Shown: piece after piece, positions 7,598-16,246 of the stretch
Layout of the letters: each line of letters starts with the position of its first letter
How positions within the stretch are numbered: position 1 is the first letter of the stretch
From: an uncultured Muribaculaceae bacterium
GTDB taxonomy: Bacteria; Bacteroidota; Bacteroidia; Bacteroidales; Muribaculaceae
Direction: 5' to 3'
Assembly: GCA_910579185.1 (NCBI GenBank)
Contig: CAJTTG010000006.1
Span: 1-35,178 of the forward strand
DNA: 35,178 nt
Notes under the pieces: generated by a model
Told to the model about the DNA's origin: nothing
The model's input: the letters and a program-made list of their open reading frames with translations, nothing else
Databases searched by the model: none
Translations under genes and position numbers: made by a program

Positions 7598-8536
7598 ATG
7601 ATACGCGCAGCGATCACCGGTGGAGCGACATCCGTTGCCGGTGAAATAATGAAACTTCTGATCAACCACCCCGATGTTGAACTCCAGTGGGTTCTGGAAC
7701 CGGCTTTTGAGGGCGCATTGCTCTCGCAGATCCACAAGGGTCTGCGCGGAGAGACATATATGCGTTTTTCGGCTCGTCCGGATATGTCGACTGCCGATGT
7801 CGTTTTTCTCTGTTTTGAGGATCCGGGAGAATCCAAAGCGTTTATAGCTAAAAATCCTCCCATGGAGAAGGCTAAGATCATAGATCTGAGTGGCGATTAT
7901 CTCGACCAGAGCACTTTCAACGATGGCGATGACTGGATTTTCGGTTTACCAGAGCTTAGTCGCAAACCTCTCGTGAGAGGTGGACTGCATGCCTCGGTGC
8001 CCCGTGCCTTGACATCGGCTGTACTTCTGTCGCTTCTGCCCATGGCCAAGAGCGGCCTGCTGACGGAGGGAGATATCCATGTCACGGCTGTTGTGGCTGA
8101 TCCGGATGCCGAGCCGGGAGAGACCCTCGCGCTGATCGATCTTGAAGAGGCCGATGACATAGTGCGTGCGTTACGGTCGTTGCAGCCTACGTTTGATATT
8201 CCGATGACGTTTATGGTGATGTGCGGTGGCTGGAAACGCGGAATTTCCGTGTCGATCCATTTCAAGAGCTCCATTGCCGAGGATAAGGCTGAGTCGATCT
8301 ATAATGAGTTTTATGAGGACCATGGCTTTACGTTCATATCTTCCGATCTTCCGAATCTGACGGAGGTTGTGGGTACGAACAAATGTATCATCAATCTTCA
8401 GAAGGTAGGCGACCGCCTTGTTATCAATGCTGTTCTTGATGATATGGTGAAGGGAGCTGCGGCGATGGCTGTCCATGACATGAATCTGCTGTTCGGCTTG
8501 CAGGAACGTGTGGGGCTTATGCTGAAATCCCACTGA
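7598..8536 (+). CDS. ArgC homologue lacking catalytic residues
   Basis: This 312-residue protein aligns in order with N-acetyl-gamma-glutamyl-phosphate reductase: LLINHPDVEL near the start, KIIDLSGDY (93-101), FGLPELSR (115-122), then LTEVVGTNKCIINL and AAAMAVHDMNLLFGLQE near the end. The hallmark NPGC(F/Y)AT containing the catalytic cysteine is replaced by HASVPRALT (131-139), with arginine or proline at the cysteine position. The usual SGAG...H(R/V)PEI segment with the catalytic histidine is replaced by ADPDAEPGETLALIDLEEA (167-185). The nucleotide-binding start is GGATSVAG rather than GGxGYxG. The frame is intact and the fold-defining blocks are kept, so this looks like a pseudoenzyme or a protein with a new role rather than decay. 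A terminator follows at once. Confidence 0.8.
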   Translation: MIRAAITGGATSVAGEIMKLLINHPDVELQWVLEPAFEGALLSQIHKGLRGETYMRFSARPDMSTADVVFLCFEDPGESKAFIAKNPPMEKAKIIDLSGDYLDQSTFNDGDDWIFGLPELSRKPLVRGGLHASVPRALTSAVLLSLLPMAKSGLLTEGDIHVTAVVADPDAEPGETLALIDLEEADDIVRALRSLQPTFDIPMTFMVMCGGWKRGISVSIHFKSSIAEDKAESIYNEFYEDHGFTFISSDLPNLTEVVGTNKCIINLQKVGDRLVINAVLDDMVKGAAAMAVHDMNLLFGLQERVGLMLKSH

Positions 8537-10753
8537 TCAGCGTTTTCGCGAAGACAAAATACGCTCGCCAAGATATTTGGCGAGCTCTTTTTTTATTGTG
8601 TTGAGCTCTGTGGCGCGTATCATGAGCTGTCGGACGGTTTCCATGTCGCCGGCAGCATAGATTTGTTTGATCTGATTGTTTATATCCTGAAGATCGCATT
8701 CAATGAGTGCGCTCTTGAGATTGTACACGCTGATCGGTACGAGTTCCATCAGGCGATCCTGTTCAGTTTGTATCTTGGAGTACTTGGTGTGGATCTTGCT
8801 CAGGTGATGGCGGTCGGTGACAAGTTCTGTTGCAATGCGCCGTACGTTGTCGTCGATACTTGAGAGAAGACGGCTGCTGATATAGGTGGCACGCATGGCT
8901 GCAATTTCCTCATTTTTATGAGCGTTGATGCGCTCAACGAGGTCTTTCTCGCGGCGTTCGATCATGGTCATGTCGTCGGTCGTACGGGCTATTTCCTCTA
9001 TCCCCTCTGCAACCTGCCGGGCCACCCGTTCTTCAATCATTTCGGCCTGCTTTCTGATATCTTCGTTGGCCGGTCCATAGGCTATTTCGAGTGCTTGTTC
9101 AAATGTGGTGCGCATGGATTCGTTGGCGAGTGTTATCTCGTCGGCTCTCAGCTCATGATCTATGTATTCGATCACGGACATGGGTATGAGGTTATCGTCG
9201 GAGTCGTGGTATTCACACATGATAGCCATTCCATACTTGACTACGTAGCGCACGAGATCTTGTTCGTAAGGTTCAAGGTAGCGTGCGCGAGGGTCTGCGC
9301 CAGCCTGGCGGATAGATGGTGAAGAGGTTGCCGGACGGTCGGGTGATTGCGTGTCGCTGGGAACGGAATCGTCCGGTTCCGATGGAAGACCGGCAGCCTC
9401 GCGGTTGCGCCGGCGCAGGGCTTCGGCCGCTTCGCGCTCAGCCCGGTCGGCCAATTCTTTGGCCACTTGGAGCGTAAGCACTTTCTCGCTGATTCCCATC
9501 GAACGGGAGCATTCGCCTATGTAGACGGTACGTGTTATCTGATCCGGGATCATGGAGATTGACCGGACAATATTCTGAATGGCTTTTGAACGTGCCACGG
9601 GGTCGTTCTGTAGGCCGTCGAGCAGAATGGCGGTCTTGAACGAAATGAAGTCCTGTTCGTGGGTGGCAAGATATTCTTCTACTTCCGACGATGAATGGGA
9701 CTGAGCGAATGAGTCGGGGTCGTCGCCGTCGGGGAGTAGCATCACCTTGATGTTGAGACCCTCGGCCAGCAGCAGGTCGATGCCGCGGAGCGAAGCTTTG
9801 ATGCCTGCCGGATCGCTATCGTAGATCACGGTGACATTCTCGGTGAATCGATGGATGAGGCGTATCTGTCCTTCAGTCAGAGAGGTGCCCGATGATGCCA
9901 CAACGTTCTCCACTCCGCTCTGGTGCATGGAAATGACATCCATATAGCCCTCCACGAGAATACATTTGTCTTTCTTTACTATGGCCTGTTTTGCCTGATA
10001 GAGCCCATAGAGTTCGTTGCTTTTCTTGTAGATGGCGGATTCGGGGGAGTTGACGTATTTGGCCACATCCTTGTCCTTGCGCAGTGTGCGTCCGCCGAAT
10101 GCAATGACTTTGCCCGAGACAGTGAATACGGGGTAGATCACACGTCCGCGGAACCGGTCCTGAATGTTGCCCCGTTCAGTCTTGTAGCAGAGTCCTGTTT
10201 CGAGCAGGAATTTCTCGTTGAATCCTTTTTTGAGAGCGGCCTGATAGAGATCGTCGCGCTTGTCGAGCGAGTAGCCCAGATGAAAACGCTTGATCATGGC
10301 GTCGTTGATGCCTCGCTCACGGAAATAGGCCATGCCTATGTCGCGTCCATCTGCCGTATCCGCCATGATATTCTCGAAATGTGTCATGGCGAAGTCGTTG
10401 ACCGCAAGCATGCTTTCTCGGGCTGTGGCTTCCTCGCGCTCCTGCTCGCTCATTTCATGCTCCTGGATCTCTATGTTGTATTTCTTGGCCAGATAGCGCA
10501 GGGCTTCATTGAAGGAAAGCTGCTCCAGTTCCATGATGAAGTTGACCGGACTGCCCCCCTTTCCGCAGCTGAAACACTTGCAGATCCCTTTGCTCTTGGA
10601 GACGGAGAAAGATGGGGTGCGCTCGTTGTGGAACGGACATAGCCCTATGTAGTTGGCTCCACGCTTTTTGAGATGCACGAAGTCCGACACCACGTCGACA
10701 ATGTCGGCGGTGTCGAGGATTTTCTGGACTGTCTCACGGTCGATTCTTTTCAT
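8537..10753 (-). CDS. dnaG: DNA primase
   Basis: This 738-residue primase synthesises RNA primers at the replication fork. The ATG at 10751-10753 (MKRIDRETVQKILD) is chosen because the ATG 21 bases upstream lies next to the -7 box. The N-terminal CHC2 zinc finger shows C39, H42, C60 and C63 (GLCPFHNERTPSF...CFSCGKGG). The TOPRIM domain (about residues 260-345) carries VEGYMDVISMHQSG and IYDSDPAGIKASLRG. The middle C-terminal region is rich in charged residues (ADRAEREAAEALRRRNREA) and proline/serine, as in other Bacteroidetes primases, which are longer than the 581-residue E. coli enzyme. It is convergent with the ArgC homologue, with immediately adjacent stop codons (TGATCA), and divergent from the YaaA gene. 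Confidence 0.95.
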   Translation of the reverse strand: MKRIDRETVQKILDTADIVDVVSDFVHLKKRGANYIGLCPFHNERTPSFSVSKSKGICKCFSCGKGGSPVNFIMELEQLSFNEALRYLAKKYNIEIQEHEMSEQEREEATARESMLAVNDFAMTHFENIMADTADGRDIGMAYFRERGINDAMIKRFHLGYSLDKRDDLYQAALKKGFNEKFLLETGLCYKTERGNIQDRFRGRVIYPVFTVSGKVIAFGGRTLRKDKDVAKYVNSPESAIYKKSNELYGLYQAKQAIVKKDKCILVEGYMDVISMHQSGVENVVASSGTSLTEGQIRLIHRFTENVTVIYDSDPAGIKASLRGIDLLLAEGLNIKVMLLPDGDDPDSFAQSHSSSEVEEYLATHEQDFISFKTAILLDGLQNDPVARSKAIQNIVRSISMIPDQITRTVYIGECSRSMGISEKVLTLQVAKELADRAEREAAEALRRRNREAAGLPSEPDDSVPSDTQSPDRPATSSPSIRQAGADPRARYLEPYEQDLVRYVVKYGMAIMCEYHDSDDNLIPMSVIEYIDHELRADEITLANESMRTTFEQALEIAYGPANEDIRKQAEMIEERVARQVAEGIEEIARTTDDMTMIERREKDLVERINAHKNEEIAAMRATYISSRLLSSIDDNVRRIATELVTDRHHLSKIHTKYSKIQTEQDRLMELVPISVYNLKSALIECDLQDINNQIKQIYAAGDMETVRQLMIRATELNTIKKELAKYLGERILSSRKR
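8563..8597 (+). terminator. Intrinsic terminator of argR-argC embedded in dnaG
   Basis: GCTCGCCAA (8563-8571), a 5-base loop and TTGGCGAGC (8577-8585) form a perfect 9-bp stem followed by TCTTTTTTTATT. It sits inside the 3' end of the convergent dnaG coding sequence, where the T-run complements lysine codons. Confidence 0.8.
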
Positions 10754-10762
10754 AGCGCAGTG

Positions 10763-10770
10763 CAAAGATA
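10763..10770 (-). promoter_or_regulatory. -7 box of dnaG
   Basis: The minus strand reads TATCTTTG, a full TAnnTTTG match, 9 bases upstream of the dnaG ATG. The implied leader would be extremely short or absent. The -33 element is not clear. Confidence 0.4.
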
Positions 10771-10780
10771 GCATCTTTTT

Positions 10781-10812
10781 TGTTGGGAAACGGATATTTT
10801 GGTGTATATTCG
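10781..10812 (+). promoter_or_regulatory. Probable promoter of the yaaA-family gene
   Basis: TGTTG at 10781-10785 is followed by 19 bases and TATATTCG at 10805-10812, close to the TTTG/TAnnTTTG pattern. The start codon follows 26 bases later. Confidence 0.45.
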
Positions 10813-10838
10813 TGGAACGAAATTATAATTATCAAGAT

Positions 10839-11600
10839 ATGCATATACTGCTTGCCCCTGCCAAGACTATGATCCGCGATGTGACCCAGGATAAGGCCGT
10901 GGCCACAACTCTTCCTGTATTCCAAAGCCGTGCCGATGAGCTTGCGCGCCAGATGGCCGACTATTCTCCGACCGAGCTTGCGAAGATGCTGAAGGTCAGT
11001 CCGGCCATAGCATCGGAAGCCTTCGCCGATTACCGCAATTTTCCTATCGCTGATACGCGTAGACCTGCGGCGGAGATATATAATGGCATAGTATTCAAGC
11101 ATCTCGACTTTGCCTCGCTCGATCCCGACAGCAAGCTGTGGGCCAATTCGCGTATCTCGATATGCTCGTTTCTCTACGGCCTGCTACGTCCTCTGGATCT
11201 GATCAATTCCTACCGTATGGAGGGATTTCTCCGGTTGCCTGTGACCGATCCGGCGACAGTGGCTGAATCATGGCGTGCGCTCCTGACCGACCGTCTCATA
11301 GAAGCAGCCTCGGCCGACGGCGGTCTGCTTCTCAATCTGGCAAGTAACGAAATGAAAGGGATGTTCGACTGGAAACGTGTTGAATCGAGTCTGCGTGTGG
11401 TGACACCCACCTTCCGGGTCGGCGTTTTAGGACGGTTGAAATCGATCACGGTCTATGCAAAGACGTGCCGTGGAGCTATGGCGCGCTATGTCATCGACAA
11501 GCGCATCAAAAATGTCGGCGATCTTGGCGACTTTACGGTATTCGGTTTCAGACTGATGGAAACCGATGGCGATACACTTCATTTTGTCAACCAATTATAA
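10839..11600 (+). CDS. yaaA: YaaA/DUF328 family peroxide-stress protein
   Basis: This 253-residue protein begins MHILLAPAKTM, the typical YaaA start. Conserved blocks include the central SICSFLYGLLRPLDLI and RMEGFLRLP, then LLNLASNEM, and a C-terminal VFGFRLMETDGDTLHFV. Length matches the family (about 250-258). E. coli YaaA lowers free iron during hydrogen peroxide stress and has been linked to DNA binding; the same role here is inferred. A longer open frame reaches back into dnaG antisense sequence. I use the ATG at 10839, which has the family N-terminus and a promoter just upstream. It is divergently transcribed from dnaG. Confidence 0.9.
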   Translation: MHILLAPAKTMIRDVTQDKAVATTLPVFQSRADELARQMADYSPTELAKMLKVSPAIASEAFADYRNFPIADTRRPAAEIYNGIVFKHLDFASLDPDSKLWANSRISICSFLYGLLRPLDLINSYRMEGFLRLPVTDPATVAESWRALLTDRLIEAASADGGLLLNLASNEMKGMFDWKRVESSLRVVTPTFRVGVLGRLKSITVYAKTCRGAMARYVIDKRIKNVGDLGDFTVFGFRLMETDGDTLHFVNQL

Positions 11601-11691
11601 AAGCGACGGCTGGATTGGAAATGCTTATTTAGTGGTTATACTAAATATAATGTAGTGAATACCCTAAAATGCTGATTTTTAGTTAATTAAA

Positions 11692-11723
11692 GTTGTAAAA
11701 ACGATTTTTGCATGTTATTTTTG
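11692..11723 (+). promoter_or_regulatory. Promoter of the six-gene lipoprotein operon
   Basis: GTTG at 11692-11695 is followed by 20 bases and TATTTTTG at 11716-11723, a good match to the Bacteroidetes promoter. The gap between the YaaA gene and this operon (11601-11751) is AT-rich and contains no other signal I can support. Confidence 0.6.
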
Positions 11724-11751
11724 CATTGTGTGTGGCATTGAATAGCCATGC

Positions 11752-14700
11752 ATGGATGAAAAAAACATGAAACCAATCGTTAATTACACAATTGCCGCGA
11801 CCAGGGAGCGGCATAGCGCGGATCAGAATGTGATCCGACGTCTACGTTTTACACTTGCAATGATGGCAGCAGGCGCAGCCGCCTTGTCGTTGGTGGGCTG
11901 TAGCGATGAGTCGTTTATGTCTCAGGCTCCACAGTACCCCGAATCCGGAATGGTGATGGCGTTCGGAGCCAAGATCAATCAGGAGAGCCAGAGCAGGGCC
12001 GATGAAAGCGGATTTGCCGATGGCGACCGTATGGGCATCTTTGTCGTCGACTATGAAGAGGGAGCTCCCGGGCAGCTGCTCGTGATGGGAAACCGCGCCA
12101 ATAACACCCGGCTGACATTCAATGCCGAGAGCAATACATGGCAGTCCAATGCCGATATCTATTGGCGCGATGATCAGACCCCGGTCGATGTCTATGGCTA
12201 TTATCCCTACGATAATGGCCTCGGGGATGTCGACACATATTCATTCGAAGTCAGCTCGACGCAGGATGTCGCCGGTACGGATGGCGATATGGGTCATTAC
12301 GAGGCGAGCGACTTTCTCTGGGCCAAGGCCTCCCACGCCATGCCCGGGGAGCGGATCAACCTCAGCTACAGCCATCGTATGGCCGGAGTCCGTGTGATTT
12401 TGCAGGAGGGCGATGGATTCGCTTCCGGAGAGTGGGACAAACTGAAAAAACAGGTGTCGGTCGACAATACATGCCGTATGGCGCATATCGATCTCTCCAC
12501 AGGGTATGTGACCGCCACAGGCGATTTCGACCGCAACGTCACGATGGCGGAAACCGATGCCGGCTATCGAGCTGTTGTCGTGCCTCAGAGTGTCGATAAC
12601 GGGAAATCCATAATCGGTATCACCATTGACGGGATCGCCTCCAACTTTGTCCGCGAAGGTGGCATGACATATACTTCGGGAAAGCTGCACACGTTCACCA
12701 TCAAGGTAGACAAGACATCCATGTCGGGCGACTATGAACTGACGCTCGTCGACGAATCGATCTCCACATGGATTGCCGACAATCTCTCCCACGACTTCGA
12801 GGCCAACTCATATATCGTTGTCCATGTGGAGAAAGCCGGCACTCTCAAATCGGTCATAACCGAGATGGGGATCGACAAAGCCACATTGAAAAATCTGAAG
12901 ATAACAGGTCAGCTGACCGACGAGGACTTCTACTTCATGCGCGACGAGATGCCCGTGCTTTCCGCAGTCAATCTCAGCGAGGTGAAACTCGTGCAGTGCG
13001 CAAGCGACAATATTAATAATAATCCGGTAAATCCTAAAGACAATTGTCTTCCTTGGAGAGCATTTTCTGCTAAACAGACATTGCGTCGATTGATTTTACC
13101 TGAGACAGTTGAAATTTTGGGTCCGAGCTGTTTGAATGGCCTGCAACTGACATCGACACTTGTAATCCCGAATTCAGTGTTACGGATTGAAGATTCTGCT
13201 TTGTATGGTATAGGTGATGGTGGTGCAATAGAAATGCCTGATAATGTAAAGTTTATCGGAAATTCCGCATTTTCCGGGTGTAAAGCTCTTATTAATTTGA
13301 ATTTGCCTAATTCATTGGACTCGATTGGAGAATGGGCTTTTAGTGAGGCATCAAATGTGACAGGTAATTTCGCTCTTCCTCCGAATCTGAAATTTATAGG
13401 CACTTTTGCATTTAGTGGATGCGGACATGATCTTACAGGAGAGATTGTAATTCCCGATAATATAACTGAGATTCCGGATGGAGCTTTCGAAGCTATGGGA
13501 TTCAGCAACGGGACAATTCTGAAATTTCATGATGGCGTGAAACGTATAAATCAATACGCATTCAGCGAGTTGAGATTTAATACAGAGGTTAATATACCTG
13601 ATGGTGTTTCGTATATCGGTACGAGTGCGTTTTGGAAATGTAAATTTGCCGGAGGTGTGAACATTCCTAAGAATATAGCCTATCTTGGAACTGCGGCATT
13701 CGGTTATTCGAACTATAGTGGAAAACTCAGCTATCCGGAAGCTTTTGAATACGCAGTTGGAAGTGGGAATGTACCTTATCCTGGCGGTATGGGATTTGGC
13801 GGTGCATTTGTCGGCTCGGAGATTGATTCGCTTGTGTTGTCAAATAATGTATTGCAGATAAATGGAGGAGCCTTTGAGCAATGTCGGGAGTTGAGGTATG
13901 TCTCAATTGGTAAAAATGTAGGCTCCATTGCATATAGAGCGTTTTTAAATTGTTCGCAGTTGTCGCATATCGTTTGTTTGGCTCCGGAACCTCCTTCAGT
14001 GGAAAGCAGTGATGTATTCGCAGGTGTACCGATAGATCGTGTGATTCTCGAAGTTCCTGAAGCATCAATAGGTGCATATAAAAATTCAACCGTTTGGGGG
14101 CAGTTTAGAAATATAACCGCCAATCGAGAACTGACATTTAGTATACATGACATCAAGTGTCTTAATGGAGGTGTTGAGCAATCAGGAATTATTCAAGCTG
14201 AGAGTGATTGGACGGTCACAGAATTGCCGTCATGGGTTCATCTAAGCACAACATCAGGAACGGGTAAGGATGAGATAGTAGTCACTGTTGATCCTTTGAC
14301 GAAAGGACGGGGAACTCGTTCAGGACGCATCGTGTTCACTCTTACAGGTAAATCATACACTTTCACCACAGATATAGTGCAGTATGACTATGCATACGGG
14401 GAGGATGAACTGATCGCGCTTAAAACCGCATCAGGTCCGGGTAGACCTGTTGAAATCTTTATTGTCGGGGATGGATTTGGTGCTGAATCAATTGTCAACG
14501 GAACATACATGAAGGTCATGAGGGAGCAGATTGAATATCTGATGGCTATAGAGCCTTATAAATCGTATGCTGATTATTTCACAGTCCGTACTGCGATCGC
14601 TTGCTCTCCCGATGATGGAACCGGAGATGCGTTCAATGTGCGCAGATCCCGTCTTGGGACAAATGGAGTCAATACTGATGTCCCGACTCTGAGCAGCTAT

Positions 14701-15273
14701 GTGGGAAAACTTTTTCCAGGCGGATTGTCAGATGTGTTGATCATTGTGGTATCCAATTATCAATCTTTCTCAGGGGAGGCTGTCGATGCCGAGGGTGGAA
14801 ACAATATTGTCACCATATCGCTGACGGATGGAGCTTATCCTTATGATCAGCGTGGTCTTGTACAGCATTATGCCGGAGGACAGGGCTTTGGCGGACTTGG
14901 TGTCGAATCGATTACGCACTTCGAGTTTATGCTTGGTTGCGAGTGCCCGTTATGCAATTCTCTGGTGGAGTTTTACAAACATAAGGCTATTGGTAAATTT
15001 GAGAATCTGACGATGTCGGCTAAGATGTCGGAGGCACCATGGGCTCCATTCATATTCCATGAAAAATACAGCTCTATTGTAGATATGTACGAGGGTGGTT
15101 ATAATCATGCCCGTGGTGTCTGGCGATCTGAGACCAATTCTGTCATGAATACATATATTCCGTACTATAACACAATAAGCCGATATGCGATCTATAAAGA
15201 GATAATGCGCAGAGCCGGTCTGAGTGCATCGCTCGACGATTTCATTGCAAACGATAAAATTGAACTACCTTAA
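11752..15273 (+). CDS. Giant lipoprotein 1: Mfa-like, LRR, BACON, dead M64
   Basis: This 1173-residue surface lipoprotein is the first gene of the operon. The lipobox LSLVGC puts the acylated cysteine at C50, after an unusually long n-region, and acidic residues follow (SDES). Domains in order: Mfa/fimbrillin-like (about 60-330, with FADGDRMGIFVVDY and SHRMAGVRVILQEGDGF); BspA-type leucine-rich repeats of the LRR_5 kind (about 436-750, with repeated IP-(N/D)-x-V/I and AF-x-x-C units); BACON (about 788-882); M64-type peptidase (about 885-1165). The metal motif, HEAGGH...DE in the two paralogues, is H1039-YAGGQ here, with V1051 replacing the aspartate. Glutamate, second histidine and aspartate are all lost, so catalysis is not expected. 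It lacks the basic C-terminal tail of its paralogues. The sequence becomes AT-rich abruptly at about 13010. Confidence 0.85.
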   Translation: MDEKNMKPIVNYTIAATRERHSADQNVIRRLRFTLAMMAAGAAALSLVGCSDESFMSQAPQYPESGMVMAFGAKINQESQSRADESGFADGDRMGIFVVDYEEGAPGQLLVMGNRANNTRLTFNAESNTWQSNADIYWRDDQTPVDVYGYYPYDNGLGDVDTYSFEVSSTQDVAGTDGDMGHYEASDFLWAKASHAMPGERINLSYSHRMAGVRVILQEGDGFASGEWDKLKKQVSVDNTCRMAHIDLSTGYVTATGDFDRNVTMAETDAGYRAVVVPQSVDNGKSIIGITIDGIASNFVREGGMTYTSGKLHTFTIKVDKTSMSGDYELTLVDESISTWIADNLSHDFEANSYIVVHVEKAGTLKSVITEMGIDKATLKNLKITGQLTDEDFYFMRDEMPVLSAVNLSEVKLVQCASDNINNNPVNPKDNCLPWRAFSAKQTLRRLILPETVEILGPSCLNGLQLTSTLVIPNSVLRIEDSALYGIGDGGAIEMPDNVKFIGNSAFSGCKALINLNLPNSLDSIGEWAFSEASNVTGNFALPPNLKFIGTFAFSGCGHDLTGEIVIPDNITEIPDGAFEAMGFSNGTILKFHDGVKRINQYAFSELRFNTEVNIPDGVSYIGTSAFWKCKFAGGVNIPKNIAYLGTAAFGYSNYSGKLSYPEAFEYAVGSGNVPYPGGMGFGGAFVGSEIDSLVLSNNVLQINGGAFEQCRELRYVSIGKNVGSIAYRAFLNCSQLSHIVCLAPEPPSVESSDVFAGVPIDRVILEVPEASIGAYKNSTVWGQFRNITANRELTFSIHDIKCLNGGVEQSGIIQAESDWTVTELPSWVHLSTTSGTGKDEIVVTVDPLTKGRGTRSGRIVFTLTGKSYTFTTDIVQYDYAYGEDELIALKTASGPGRPVEIFIVGDGFGAESIVNGTYMKVMREQIEYLMAIEPYKSYADYFTVRTAIACSPDDGTGDAFNVRRSRLGTNGVNTDVPTLSSYVGKLFPGGLSDVLIIVVSNYQSFSGEAVDAEGGNNIVTISLTDGAYPYDQRGLVQHYAGGQGFGGLGVESITHFEFMLGCECPLCNSLVEFYKHKAIGKFENLTMSAKMSEAPWAPFIFHEKYSSIVDMYEGGYNHARGVWRSETNSVMNTYIPYYNTISRYAIYKEIMRRAGLSASLDDFIANDKIELP

Positions 15274-15287
15274 TAAAAAACAATCTT

Positions 15288-16241
15288 ATGACAATCAGAG
15301 AATTACTGAAACTCAATAAGAACTTTCCATTCTCATTGTTTACGGCTATTGTGTTGACTGCCTGTGGCGGTGGATCAGACAATGATGGCGGTGGAGACAG
15401 TCCTGTCAATCCACAACCTCCCACCCCTGAGAAAAAGGAGATAATGATGATGTCGCGTTCGGCATCTTCCGATTTTACTTTCGGTAGCGGAGACGCTATC
15501 GGTGTCTATGTGGTAAACTATTCAGGTTCCACTCCAGGAACGCTTGCATCGACGGGCAACCATGTGAACAATATGAAGTTCACCTACAATGGATCTGCAT
15601 GGAGCGGAACGACCAAAATCTATTGGAAGGATGAGACTACAAAGGCCGATTTCTATGGCTATTGGCCATATGTGAGCAACATCAGCAATGTTGCATCTGT
15701 CAGCTTCTCCGTGAAAACCGACCAGAGCAGCGAGGCAAACTTCCGTGCGAGCGAATTTCTGCGAGGCAAGACTTCGGGTGTGGCTCCTACCACATCTATT
15801 GTCAATCTGTCGCTGAGCCATGTTATGAGTCAGATCAATATCAAGCTACAGGCCGGTGACGGATTCACGACTGAAGAACTCTCGGCTGCCGATATCTCTG
15901 TCAGCATCAATGGTCTCAAACCGGCATCCTCCATCAATCTGTCGACCGGTGCTGTGACCGCAACCGGTGCGGAATCATCTCTGAAAGCCTATAAGGAAAG
16001 CAATCTGAGCTATAAGGCTATCGTTGTTCCGCAGACTGTGACTGAAACCGATATCGTCACCGTGAAAATCGGATCCGACAGCTATAACCTGAACAAGTCA
16101 ATGACATTTGAATCCGGTAAGACCCACACGGCTACTGTGACACTTAACAAAACATCCGGAGGTATTACAGTGACAGTCGGAAACTGGACTGTCGATGATA
16201 CTGATTTCGGTGGCTCAATTGATCAGGAATTAGATAAGTAA
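15288..16241 (+). CDS. Short Mfa/fimbrillin-like lipoprotein A
   Basis: This 317-residue lipoprotein has lipobox LTAC (C26) followed by a glycine/aspartate-rich linker (GGGSDNDGGGDS) and a proline-rich stretch. That is a likely surface-export signal and spacer. The Mfa-like domain begins after SRSASSDFTFGSGDAIGVY and continues with IYWKDETTKADFYGYWPY, SLSHVMSQINIKLQAGDGF and a C-terminal FESGKTHTATVTLNKTSGG. The start follows the upstream giant gene by 14 bases and the next gene begins 5 bases after its stop, so it is translated from the same transcript. It resembles the fimbrillin-like half of the giants without LRR or protease domains. A role as partner, anchor or pilus-like subunit is inference. 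Confidence 0.8.
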   Translation: MTIRELLKLNKNFPFSLFTAIVLTACGGGSDNDGGGDSPVNPQPPTPEKKEIMMMSRSASSDFTFGSGDAIGVYVVNYSGSTPGTLASTGNHVNNMKFTYNGSAWSGTTKIYWKDETTKADFYGYWPYVSNISNVASVSFSVKTDQSSEANFRASEFLRGKTSGVAPTTSIVNLSLSHVMSQINIKLQAGDGFTTEELSAADISVSINGLKPASSINLSTGAVTATGAESSLKAYKESNLSYKAIVVPQTVTETDIVTVKIGSDSYNLNKSMTFESGKTHTATVTLNKTSGGITVTVGNWTVDDTDFGGSIDQELDK

Positions 16242-16246
16242 AGAAA

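Noticed and set aside
9923..10642. Plus-strand open frame of 239 codons
   Set aside because: It is antisense to the zinc-finger and TOPRIM regions of dnaG and shows no family motif.
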